Shown here in pieces: positions 1 to 7,962 of a stretch of 40,667 bases of DNA. Position 1 is the first letter of the stretch. Each line of letters opens with the position of its first letter. Position numbers and translations under genes: made by a program. The notes under the pieces were generated by a model. The model saw only the letters and a list, made by a program, of their open reading frames with translations. It made no database searches and had not been told where the DNA came from. Origin of the DNA: Chloroflexota bacterium. GTDB lineage: Bacteria > Chloroflexota > Anaerolineae > Caldilineales > Caldilineaceae. The stretch lies in NCBI GenBank assembly GCA_026389895.1, contig JAPLGZ010000242.1, positions 1 through 40,667 on the forward strand. The letters are read 5' to 3'.

Positions 1-3000
1 TGGTTCGGTTCTGTTGCTTCGTCCAACGCCGCAGGTCCAGCCGGCTCCAAGAAATCTGGGAGGCCATTGTTATTCGAGTCTTGCGGGGCGAGCGGGTTTG
101 GGCCAGCCTCTTCCTGATCGGGAATTTTGTCCCCATCGGAATCCAGATCCAGGAAGTTGGGAATGTTGTCATGATCGACATCCCCGGCTCTTTCCAGATT
201 GTCGGGAATGGTGTCACCGTCCTGATCATCTGTCGCAGCAGAAATAATCACGTTGGCCGCCGCGGCGGTGCTTGTCGTAATGGTATCGGCCTTGCGCTGG
301 CTCGCTGTCCTTGTCGTGGGCTGTTGGGCCATGGTCGCCGTCCAGGTGGCGACGTTGCTTGTGCTAATGGTCAAGGTTGCTGTGACCGTGGTCGAGAAGC
401 TGGCGCCCGGCGCTAATTCATGGGGCGCTTGATCCAAGATGACGCCTAGTTTGTCGTCAACCAACGTGTGCGTTGCCAAGGTTTCCGAGCCAGTATTCTT
501 CACCGTATAGCAATAGACCACCGTTGTGCTGACGGGTGTGTGCAGTGAAGGATGGGTGGTGCAAAGCGGGAAAATCCCAGCGATGCCAACCGTTTTACTG
601 AGGGTCAAATGGGCATTAACCACATCAACCAACGCATCGGCGCCCGCTTGGAGATCATACCCGCCGATCGATGTGGCCGTTGTGTCCACATGATTGCTCA
701 ACGGTCCCGGATAATCACCCGCCTGTACGGTGTATGTACGTTGGCCGCTGGCCGTTTCACCAGGCAACAGGCTGGTTTGATCCAGGGTAATGGCGCCGAG
801 TTTGTCATCCTGCGCGGCCAAGTTGCTGATGGCGACCGTGCCAGTATTCAGAACCTGATAGGTGTAGGTGATGAGATCACCGGTATTGGCCGTCGGCACA
901 TTCGCGAGCTTGGTAATGGCCAGGGCGGCGACATCATCGTCGTGGATGGTTAAGGTTGCATTGGTTTGTGTCCCCAACGCCGCGCCTTCTGGATTGCTAA
1001 GCGACAGCAGCGCATTTTCGTCCATTTCATCGATTTGGTCGTTGATGAGCGGCACCGTAAAGGTAATACTACTGGCGCCCGCTGGAATGAACAGGATATT
1101 GCCGAGGCTGGTATCCTTCGCTGAAACGTTGCAGGCAAGGCGCGCTGCGCCGTTACATTGCGAGTAATCGCTGCCCTCGTTGGCCGTATCGTCCGCCACT
1201 TGATACTGTACTTGGATCGGTGCATAGGGGTTAGGTGGATTGACCCCGACGGTGATCACCGCGTCGCCGCCATTTTCTGTGGCTTGGTATGTGGTGTTAT
1301 CAAAGGATACCCGTGGCACCACGACGTTCAGATCGGCTTGCGCACTGTTGTTGGCTGGCGTGATGTCTGTTGTCGCCGTGATGGTCGCCACATTTGTGAT
1401 CGTTGTATCGGCGCTTAAGAACGGGTCGACAAGCCCTGTGACGGTGATCGTACCACTAGCGCCGGCCGCTATATTGCCCAGGGGCCAATGATAGTTGACG
1501 CTCCCTGTGGCCGTGATGCCAGGAGTGCTGGTAAAGGCGAGATCGGTGAGCAAAGTCGAGATTACATCGGTGATTTCGGTCCCACTCGCCACTTGCGGCC
1601 CCAGATTTGTGTATTGTAATTGATACTGGATCGGTTGGCCGGGCAAAGCCTGGGCGGGTGTAACCGTTTTGGTAATGGCCAAATCACTTATAACGATTGG
1701 GGCTGCCTGAAAATTAATGATTTCGCTTTTCTCGGCATCGGTTAGACAGCGCAAGGCATTGGGCGGCAAAGTCACCAATTCGGCCGCTTTGGCGGCGGCT
1801 TCGGCCTTGCTGGCTTGACCCGTGACAAAGTTGACGATAATCGCCGTTTCGTTCGGGGCCAGGACAAATTGATAGCCCCAATAGGGATTGTCATCACCGT
1901 CGACAAAGTTCATCAGGGAGAGTGGCGCGCGAACGTCGGGCCCTTGGAATACGTGGCCTAGCCGCACATCAGACGAGGTGCTGCCAGAATAATTTTGGAA
2001 GGAGGCAGCCCAGGTATCGGTCAGGTCAACGCTTGTGTTGCCATCCGAGCTATTGGTAACGCGCGTATTGGCATCCGACCCCAGATTGTTGCCGGTTTTC
2101 ATGATGACCGTGATCGGCGAACCAGTTGTATTGGTGAATGTATTCGTCCAGCGTGCAAAGGAATCATTTTCTGGCACAAACACCTTGCGTGACATTTCAA
2201 CGCCGTCGCTCAGTTGCGGATTGAAGAGATATTGCCGCGCAATGCTGTCGACTGTGCAGCTTAGATCGGGGCTGGCTGGGCCATTTTTGCTATAGATAAC
2301 GTCGGCCGCCTCGCCAGTAGAACAAGCCGCATTGACGCTGGTGCCCACATTGATACAGATCGTGTTATACCCATCAAAACCATCATTCAGGGTGGATGCC
2401 GTCGTGCCGCCGCTTAAGGTGGTTGCCGGCACCGCATGCGTAAAGCTGGCTTCACTCATGGCGGCGCTCGCTGAGGAGGAGGTGGCAAAGGTAATGTCAT
2501 CGTTAATGAAGTATTTTAAGCCATTGCCGGCAATTAAGGCATGCGCGCCGGTCGATGATACGACGCCCGGGCTGTGCTGACCGTCGCCATTGACATTGGC
2601 CTGATTCACAATTTGTCCATCATGCGAATGTTTTTCTGGTTTGCTCTCCTGGCTCGCCTTGGCGGCGCGCGCCGCAGTGCGTGCCGCATTGTCCCCTTGC
2701 ACTTGGGCCTGGCTAATCTTGACACTGTCGGCAAATGGGTCATCCGTGGCACCGACCGTGGGTGTAGGCGCGGCCACTGCGCTGACGTTTTTAGCGATAA
2801 TGGCAGAGGCCGCCGTCGTCTGTGGCCGGATCAGCGGGGCTGCCGAGATCATGGATGTGGTCAGGGTGGGCGCCAGCAGACCAAGTGACAACACCAGCGC
2901 TCCTTGAATGGCTTTTTGGGAGAGCGTGCTGCTTTTTTGATCTTTTCGGCGTTTGGTGGCCAAATGTCGCGTCTCCTGGTGTTGCTGCTGTGCTGCCTGT

Positions 3001-3608
3001 TGGCGGAGCCATCCTGGCAGATACGTTTCGAGCACTGGTACACCTTCTGGCACAAGCAGCAAGCGGCTATTCGCCCTCAATTGCCAATAGGCCAGACGAT
3101 TGGCGAATTTGCTGACATATTTCTCGCGCTCGTCGACCAAGAGCAGTGTTGGCGTCGTGACTTTGGGCAACGCTTGCCAGGCCAATTCTGGCTGAGCATT
3201 CCAGGTGATGATGCTTTGCACCTCGGCGGCCAATGATGCCTGCCAGGCAGCCGCGGCGCCGCGGCCACTGCCTACATAACTGATGGGCAGCTTGTTCCAC
3301 TCGGCTTGGGTTTGCAGCCATTCGGTGGCCTGAATGAGCTGATCCCGCGCCTGCTCGGCCCAGTGCCCTGGCGCTTGGCGCGCATTGAGCGGGCCGGTCA
3401 GATCAACAGTTAGGGTTGAGAGGCCAATTTGGTTGAAGTATTCGGTTGCTTTTGTAAATTTTTCAACCTGCTTGTTCGTGTAATGGCTGTCTTGGGTTAA
3501 GATGAGCCAACCAGTTGGCGTGCTGGCTGAACTGCGGTTGAGCCACATATCAACGGACGAGGTTTTTATGTGGGTCGGGCAACTTTGTTTTACCGTAGAA
3601 TCTTGCAT
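1..3608 (-). CDS. Giant surface protein: degenerate DLH-like hydrolase + hydrophobic segment + DUF11/Calx-beta/TSP3 repeats (C-terminus off the window)
   Basis: An open frame of 1202 codons starts at ATG 3608 (SD AAAGGAG about 6 nt upstream) and has no stop before the window edge, so the C-terminus is missing. Residues ~30-205 follow the dienelactone-hydrolase-like alpha/beta fold (strand LSTLTVDL, turn GSGRGAAAA near 113, strand TPTLLLVDE). The nucleophile elbow lacks its Ser, the acid-strand Asp is replaced and no His follows the last strand, so it should be inactive. A KRRK stretch and a hydrophobic segment (~230-252, ending ISAAP) look like an internal signal peptide or anchor. Then come a ~370-residue region of unclear family, a DUF11-type repeat from ~638 (SDLAITKTVTP), a Calx-beta domain (~764-885), two more DUF11-type repeats, and Ca-binding thrombospondin-3-like Asp repeats (DQDGDTIPDN, DLDSDGDKIPD) from ~1124. 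Inferred role: cell-surface adhesive or structural protein. Confidence 0.88.
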   Translation of the reverse strand, partial: MQDSTVKQSCPTHIKTSSVDMWLNRSSASTPTGWLILTQDSHYTNKQVEKFTKATEYFNQIGLSTLTVDLTGPLNARQAPGHWAEQARDQLIQATEWLQTQAEWNKLPISYVGSGRGAAAAWQASLAAEVQSIITWNAQPELAWQALPKVTTPTLLLVDEREKYVSKFANRLAYWQLRANSRLLLVPEGVPVLETYLPGWLRQQAAQQQHQETRHLATKRRKDQKSSTLSQKAIQGALVLSLGLLAPTLTTSMISAAPLIRPQTTAASAIIAKNVSAVAAPTPTVGATDDPFADSVKISQAQVQGDNAARTAARAAKASQESKPEKHSHDGQIVNQANVNGDGQHSPGVVSSTGAHALIAGNGLKYFINDDITFATSSSASAAMSEASFTHAVPATTLSGGTTASTLNDGFDGYNTICINVGTSVNAACSTGEAADVIYSKNGPASPDLSCTVDSIARQYLFNPQLSDGVEMSRKVFVPENDSFARWTNTFTNTTGSPITVIMKTGNNLGSDANTRVTNSSDGNTSVDLTDTWAASFQNYSGSTSSDVRLGHVFQGPDVRAPLSLMNFVDGDDNPYWGYQFVLAPNETAIIVNFVTGQASKAEAAAKAAELVTLPPNALRCLTDAEKSEIINFQAAPIVISDLAITKTVTPAQALPGQPIQYQLQYTNLGPQVASGTEITDVISTLLTDLAFTSTPGITATGSVNYHWPLGNIAAGASGTITVTGLVDPFLSADTTITNVATITATTDITPANNSAQADLNVVVPRVSFDNTTYQATENGGDAVITVGVNPPNPYAPIQVQYQVADDTANEGSDYSQCNGAARLACNVSAKDTSLGNILFIPAGASSITFTVPLINDQIDEMDENALLSLSNPEGAALGTQTNATLTIHDDDVAALAITKLANVPTANTGDLITYTYQVLNTGTVAISNLAAQDDKLGAITLDQTSLLPGETASGQRTYTVQAGDYPGPLSNHVDTTATSIGGYDLQAGADALVDVVNAHLTLSKTVGIAGIFPLCTTHPSLHTPVSTTVVYCYTVKNTGSETLATHTLVDDKLGVILDQAPHELAPGASFSTTVTATLTISTSNVATWTATMAQQPTTRTASQRKADTITTSTAAAANVIISAATDDQDGDTIPDNLERAGDVDHDNIPNFLDLDSDGDKIPDQEEAGPNPLAPQDSNNNGLPDFLEPAGPAALDEATEPN

Positions 3609-3733
3609 AATGGCTCCTTTCAAAATCTACTGATCAGAAATAAATTGTGTCGCGCGCTAAGATTTTTTCGGAGTCAGATGGGCCGCTGTTTACCAAAAAA
3701 TCTAGAATCGCGTTGTGTTATCTTACCAATGGG

Positions 3734-4840
3734 TTATAACGCGCCTGGTGGACCAATGGTGATCAAGTCTTGGATCGCCTCGTTGGAAAAATCGATCATG
3801 TTTGGTCTGCGCAGGCCAGGCAAGATGGCAATATCAAAGATTTCGCGCATGTTTTTTCCGATAAACGTCAGCCAGTGGACGAGCTGGCCGCTGCGCAAAT
3901 CAATGATGAGAATGCCGCATTCTGCCTCCTTCCCTTCCTGCTTCAACCGCTCCGCCAGTGCCAAGCCACCATAACGGTCGCCCTCGCGGAGCTTTGAGAC
4001 CCCCAGAACAGCATAGTCACCCACAAACTCGAGACCCCGCAGAAAGCCTGGACAGAACATCAGCGACTCAAAATGGCCACGTGCCAGATCCACGGCGCCA
4101 AATTCACCCGTGCCAGAATTCATCAGCCACAAGCGCTCCCGATACCAGCGGGGGGAATGGGGCATAGAAAGCCCACAGACCACCACTTCATTGGTCGCCA
4201 CATCGGTGATGACGCCGCCGTTGTGCCGATGATCACGCCAACCGGCCAGGGTGTCACTTTGGCTAAGGCTTGTCACATAGGCTGGTGCGCCATCTTTCAT
4301 GGCCAGCCCGTTCAAATGACAACAATCGCCGGGCGCCAACTTCGTGTCGCGTAGTTGCGGTGGTCGCCACAGTGGGCGAAAGTTGTAATGTTCGCTAATT
4401 GTGGCCAGGCAGTTGAAAAACGTGTTGACAAAAATCAGATTGCCTTTGCCATCCACAGTCAGATCATGCAGATTTAAACCGCCTGTGGTATAAGCGGATT
4501 TGGGAATATAGAGCGCGTCATCATCATGCTGGCTGCGTTGGCTGGGATGGATGGCATTTTCTAATTGCCAGATCTGGTAACGTGTGGACAAATACAAACG
4601 TTGGTCGCCAACGCTGGTGATACTTTTACAGCGATCAAAGCTATAGTCGTTGATTGCTAGGCTGCCGTTGGGGTCGAGACCAAGCAAAAATAGATGAGTT
4701 GCCGTGTTGGTTAAGGCCAGGCTAACCTGTTGCTCAGCCAACCAAGCCGCAAAGCCTGGCGACGCCGTCACGTCATAACGGCGCACATTGAGCAATTGAA
4801 ATTCGGCTGTAGTCGTCGGTTTGTCGGTTATGAGGGTCAT
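3734..4840 (-). CDS. TIGR03032/DUF4915-like protein, copy 2
   Basis: This 368-aa soluble protein has no signal peptide or membrane segment. It matches what I recall of the TIGR03032 (DUF4915) family, whose function is unknown: an N-terminal WLAEQxxSLAxT motif, SxRYQIWxLEN, a DxxVxGxGNLIFVNTxFxCLAT block, CHLNGLAMKxGxPAYVTS, and GLSMPHSPRWYRxRLWxxNSGTGEFG. The regularly spaced strand-turn blocks suggest a beta-propeller, but that is inference. Its ATG overlaps the stop of the upstream paralogue as ATGA (4837-4840), so the two are translationally coupled. It is clearly homologous to the upstream copy along its whole length, so this is an old tandem duplication. The giant surface protein starts 125 bp downstream on the same strand and may be co-transcribed. 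Confidence 0.85.
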   Translation of the reverse strand: MTLITDKPTTTAEFQLLNVRRYDVTASPGFAAWLAEQQVSLALTNTATHLFLLGLDPNGSLAINDYSFDRCKSITSVGDQRLYLSTRYQIWQLENAIHPSQRSQHDDDALYIPKSAYTTGGLNLHDLTVDGKGNLIFVNTFFNCLATISEHYNFRPLWRPPQLRDTKLAPGDCCHLNGLAMKDGAPAYVTSLSQSDTLAGWRDHRHNGGVITDVATNEVVVCGLSMPHSPRWYRERLWLMNSGTGEFGAVDLARGHFESLMFCPGFLRGLEFVGDYAVLGVSKLREGDRYGGLALAERLKQEGKEAECGILIIDLRSGQLVHWLTFIGKNMREIFDIAILPGLRRPNMIDFSNEAIQDLITIGPPGAL

Positions 4841-5901
4841 TGTGAATTATAGATCACGGTTTTTTCAATTTCGTCGGTCACGATACCAATCGCCATGGGC
4901 TGGCGCACCCCTGGTAGGGCGATCACATCATAGATTTCGCGCATTTCACCTTCGATAAATAACCAATGGGCGATTTGTCCGGTCCGCAGGTCAATGACGA
5001 AGATGCCAAGGCGGGGTTTTGCATTGCGTTGCTGGAGTTCCTCATCCAGACCTAACCCCGAGTAAATATCCCCTTCGCGCGGTTTGGACGCCCCGACCAC
5101 GGCATAATCACCCACAAAACAGAGCCCACGTAAAAAGGCGGGACCAAACGTCAACGGCTCGAACTGACCCCGAACAAGGTCTACCCAGCCAAATTGTCCG
5201 GTGCCAGAATTCGTGACCCATAAACGATCGCGATACCAGCGCGGTGAATGTGGCATGGATAGCCCACCGGTCACTACTTCATTTGTGGCCACATCGATGA
5301 TCACGCCGCCGCCTTTGCGTCTATCGCGCCAGCTATCAAAGATTGCGGTTTGGCTGACGCTAGTGACATAGGCTGGTCGCCCGTTTTTCATGGCGAGCCC
5401 ATTCAGATGGCAGCGATCACCCGGTGCTGGATCCGGTAAATCGGCTAGATGCGGTGGCCGCCACAAGGGGATATAACTATATTGGTCACTGACCGTCGCT
5501 AGACAACCAAAGCGTGTATTCACAAAAATCACCCGCCCTTGACGCTCGACGGCCATATCGTGGGTGCCAAGGGTGCCGGTGGTATAGACTTTGCGTGGAA
5601 TGTACTGGCGATCATAGCCGTCGGCGGTCTGCTGATTGGTGGGTAGGGCATTCTCCAGGCGCCAAATCTGATAGCGGGAGCTGACATAGATCGTATCGAC
5701 CCCATCCGCTGCCAAGCCCAAACAGCGCGGAAAAGTGCGCTCAAAGACAGATAATTGTCCATCTGATTTCAAGCCCACCAGCATCAATTTTAGTGGCGGA
5801 TGTGTGAAGGCGAGGCTGATTTTCTGTTCTGCTAGCCAAGTTGTGAAGTGACGCGATACTGAAATTTCAAATAAAGCGTTATCGGACTGTGGGTTACTCA
5901 T
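4837..5901 (-). CDS. TIGR03032/DUF4915-like protein, copy 1
   Basis: This 354-aa protein is the first gene of the tandem pair and shares the same blocks as the downstream copy: TTWLAEQKISLAFT, SSRYQIWRLENAL, VIFVNTRFGCLATVSDQY, DRCHLNGLAMKNGRPAYVTS and MPHSPRWYRDRLWVTNSGTG. No enzyme motif with assigned residues is known to me for this family; members are found with sulfotransferase or TPR genes in other bacteria. ATG 5901 is preceded by only a weak SD, so a start a few codons away cannot be excluded. A minus-strand promoter candidate lies about 130 bp upstream (-10 at 6037-6042). Cytoplasmic location is inferred from the lack of a signal sequence. Confidence 0.85.
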   Translation of the reverse strand: MSNPQSDNALFEISVSRHFTTWLAEQKISLAFTHPPLKLMLVGLKSDGQLSVFERTFPRCLGLAADGVDTIYVSSRYQIWRLENALPTNQQTADGYDRQYIPRKVYTTGTLGTHDMAVERQGRVIFVNTRFGCLATVSDQYSYIPLWRPPHLADLPDPAPGDRCHLNGLAMKNGRPAYVTSVSQTAIFDSWRDRRKGGGVIIDVATNEVVTGGLSMPHSPRWYRDRLWVTNSGTGQFGWVDLVRGQFEPLTFGPAFLRGLCFVGDYAVVGASKPREGDIYSGLGLDEELQQRNAKPRLGIFVIDLRTGQIAHWLFIEGEMREIYDVIALPGVRQPMAIGIVTDEIEKTVIYNSQ

Positions 5902-5970
5902 GCGGGCTAAGACTCTAGAAATGATGAATACGCGATTGAAAAACTTAGCATAAAGTAAGGTCGTGAAATA

Positions 5971-6023
5971 AATTAAAGCCCCTATTGCTCTCTGGAAATC
6001 CGGTTAAAAATGGGGATTTAATT
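5971..6023. repeat. 12-bp inverted repeat in the leader of the TIGR03032 operon
   Basis: AATTAAAGCCCC (5971-5982) and GGGGATTTAATT (6012-6023) are complementary except for one position and are separated by 29 nt. The pair lies between the candidate minus-strand start site (~6030) and ATG 5901. It could therefore form a leader hairpin or bind a dimeric regulator. No U-tract follows on either strand. Confidence 0.4.
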
Positions 6024-6036
6024 CTTGCTTGGCATA

Positions 6037-6066
6037 ATTATAGGATAGGTATGGAGGCTTTGTCTG
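6037..6066 (-). promoter_or_regulatory. Candidate sigma70 promoter for the TIGR03032 pair
   Basis: On the minus strand a perfect TATAAT (complement of 6037-6042) sits 18 nt downstream of CAGACA (complement of 6061-6066). Transcription would begin near 6030, leaving a leader of about 130 nt before ATG 5901. The -35 is only a partial match. Confidence 0.4.
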
Positions 6067-6491
6067 TACGTAATTTCAAGTAGATTTTGGGCGAATCATC
6101 TATTATCGAGCCCTCTATGCCTGCGATGAAGATAATTGCGCCGTGGTGTGGATAAGGGGTGTTAACGAGTCGATATCTGACCAGTTCCCGAAAGATTTTT
6201 TCTGAAATTTGGGCTGACCAGAGGCAATTTTTAGCGGTTGCAGAGTCGAACCATGATCGGGCATAATTTGCCCGCGAAATGAGCGTCTCTTGCCTTTCCG
6301 AGCTTGCAACCAGGCCCACTTGCCGCCACCAGCGCCAATATGGGGAAGTCGATAGAACTAGATAGATGAATTAGGATGATTTCTGATTATTAGTATAATT
6401 AAAAAGTAAAATCAGACCGTAAGATCATAACTAGCGGAGTATGTCTGGTTTTTGGTGGCGAAATTGTCCAGGAGAAAAAGGAAAGTGAACC

Positions 6492-6683
6492 ATGAATAAG
6501 GAACAAATGATCAAGCTCCTGGTGCTCTTGCAGCTATACTATGAATCTCACCCCGATGTGCAGAGTCAGGCAACAGAAGTTCACATGGCTGTATTTCAAT
6601 CTGTCGTACAAGAATTTAATGAAAAGCCAGTCGATGTCTATCTAGCGACGATGAAAGAAAAACAAGCCTTACGCCGCGAATAA
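6492..6683 (+). CDS. Small hypothetical protein, 63 aa
   Basis: The ATG follows a purine-rich SD (AGGAGAAAAAGGAAAG, ending about 7 nt upstream), which is the main argument for a real gene. The product is acidic and probably all-helical (MNKEQMIKLLVLLQLYYESH, then a Val/Gln/Glu-rich second helix and a KEKQALRRE tail). It has no signal peptide or known motif. I do not recognise the family. It is the first of three small SD-led genes on this strand in a region with lower G+C than the flanks. The next gene begins about 170 bp downstream. Confidence 0.6.
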   Translation: MNKEQMIKLLVLLQLYYESHPDVQSQATEVHMAVFQSVVQEFNEKPVDVYLATMKEKQALRRE

Positions 6684-6852
6684 AATTGGACGTTATTGGT
6701 CGATTTTTTTAAGGTTTGGCACCATTCTGGTAGCTAAAATTTCCCGTAAGTGTGTTAAACTATTCGTTAAGTCTTAGCTACAGTTCTGGATCGACAGTGA
6801 CGCCTTGAACTTTATTGGTTATCAGCCAGTTGAAGTGGCTAGGAGTGAAATA

Positions 6853-7050
6853 ATGGAGAAGATTAGTCTGGAGATCAACAAGAAATATGAGGATGGTGAC
6901 GGCAATACGTTTGTGATTACCAGCATTTGTGTCGAAATATTAGCCAATCATCATATCGACACCGTTATTGCCGCGACGGCGAATGGCGAGTTCTACTGGT
7001 TTCGGCTGCCACTTGATGAGGACAAAATCAAGACTTGGCGCAAGGTATAA
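6853..7050 (+). CDS. Small hypothetical protein, 65 aa
   Basis: ATG 6853 is chosen over an in-frame upstream start at 6805 because AGGAG lies 7 nt before it. The product (MEKISLEINKKYEDGDGN, TFVITSICVEI, then TVIAATANGEFYWFRLPLDE) looks like a compact beta-rich domain, reminiscent of the small beta-barrel proteins encoded in phage and plasmid accessory modules. No family is assigned. It lies between two other small SD-led genes. Confidence 0.55.
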   Translation: MEKISLEINKKYEDGDGNTFVITSICVEILANHHIDTVIAATANGEFYWFRLPLDEDKIKTWRKV

Positions 7051-7177
7051 ACGCTTTTAGGCGTCCATCGTTGATCCTTGCTCTCGTTTTGATCGGCTTG
7101 ACAGCGTATGAGCGCTACGCATGGCAACCTGCTGTAGTGGCTGTGGACCAGACGTTATCGATCGAATAAGGAGAATC

Positions 7178-7567
7178 ATGAAAGAATATCAAGAGGAACT
7201 GAAGACGATCATTAAGTCTGCGAGACGTGAGCTTGACGAAATCGAGGCGTGTGAAGTCAAGCAACAGACGCAACCGCTAGTCGGAAAATGTTTTAAGCAC
7301 CAAAATGCTTATGCGTTTTCCCCGGCTGACGCCCATTATTGGCCATTATATCTGATGATTAGCGGTGGCAATCGTCATTTATATGGGATTCGATTCGAGA
7401 AAGATCTCTGCGGAAGAGTGGCGATCACGCCCAATTGTGAAATGCCCTCCGCCTGGTCTGACGATTATAAACAGATTACACGCACTGAATTTATTACTGA
7501 ATGGCGAAAGCTGCTTGGGACTAAGCGGGTTGAAAACGGCGATGGCAGTGGTACGGATTCATGCTGA
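7178..7567 (+). CDS. Small hypothetical protein, phage-like, 129 aa
   Basis: ATG 7178 is preceded by AAGGAG at 5 nt, far better than the in-frame ATG at 7121. Residues 1-30 form a charged helix (YQEELKTIIKSARRELDEI). The rest reads as a small beta domain: VGKCFKHQNAY, a YWPLYLMISGG strand, GRVAITPNCEMP, and a closing ITRTEFITEWRKLL helix. That layout (conserved C-F-K-x-N-x-Y start and a TxxEFxxxWxxLL end) resembles small proteins common in phages. This is recalled similarity, not a search result. A perfect-stem terminator follows 52 bp downstream. Confidence 0.6.
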   Translation: MKEYQEELKTIIKSARRELDEIEACEVKQQTQPLVGKCFKHQNAYAFSPADAHYWPLYLMISGGNRHLYGIRFEKDLCGRVAITPNCEMPSAWSDDYKQITRTEFITEWRKLLGTKRVENGDGSGTDSC

Positions 7568-7618
7568 AACCGTGACCGATTCTGCCAATTGCAGCGTATG
7601 AAGTTTATCAATCATCAT

Positions 7619-7646
7619 GCCACGGTTTATTACCGTGGCGTTTTTT
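7619..7646 (+). terminator. Rho-independent terminator after the small-ORF set
   Basis: An 8-bp perfect stem (GCCACGGT / ACCGTGGC, 7619-7626 with 7632-7639) closes a TTATT loop and is followed by G and six T residues (7641-7646). The orientation fits the end of the 6492-7567 plus-strand genes. Confidence 0.85.
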
Positions 7647-7739
7647 GTGGCCTTCCTGCTTTCTATTTTTGAATTTCCCGCCTGTTTCTTCTGTGAAGGT
7701 TGCCTCGCCGCTTAACAATCGTTTCTCATCAATCCCCAG

Positions 7740-7962
7740 GCGGTGCTAACTACGCCCCAGATGGTACAGCATTGAGATTGTCTATGGGCATGACAAAGGA
7801 ACTGCGCCCAACGGCTGGAAGGCCCATACCCCGTCGCCCAATTCAGGGCGATTGATCTACATTGGGACTGGTAGCCAACTTTGGTTGGCGTCCGTTTGGG
7901 CGCATCGCAAGCCGCAGGTGACATTGATCCCGGCGATACCGACTGGTTGGTGATGCCTTAAT
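7740..7962 (+). pseudogene. Possible decayed coding remnant, unidentified
   Basis: Between the terminator and the MutS-like gene, the plus strand reads protein-like in shifting frames. One frame gives IEIVYGHDKGTAPNGWKAH and GRLIYIGTGSQLWLASVW; another gives GDIDPGDTDWLVMP at the end. No frame has both a start and a plausible full domain. It may be the 3' remnant of a gene interrupted by deletion; I cannot name the family. Confidence 0.25.

Larger units (their letters stand above)
5902..6491. other. Intergenic accessory stretch with no confident gene
   Basis: This 590-bp A+T-rich gap separates the minus-strand TIGR03032 operon from a plus-strand set of small genes. It holds the candidate minus-strand promoter and inverted repeat described separately, and a TATAAT at 6394-6399 (plus) that could drive the 6492 gene, although its -35 (TTAGGA) is poor. 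A minus-strand frame at 6038-6319 could encode 93 aa, but it has no recognisable domain or clear SD and overlaps the promoter candidate, so I do not call it a gene. Confidence 0.5.

Noticed and set aside
950-1225. 91-aa minus-strand frame inside the surface protein region
   Set aside because: It is out of frame with the continuous 1202-codon frame that encodes a clear Calx-beta domain at the same position.
6038-6319. 93-aa minus-strand frame
   Set aside because: It has a plausible length, but no SD or domain, and its 3' end falls in the TATAAT promoter candidate; kept only as a note in the intergenic entry.
6717-6734. TGGCAC followed by TGGTA, resembling a sigma54 promoter
   Set aside because: The -12 element does not match TTGCW, and no sigma54 activator or RpoN evidence exists in the window.
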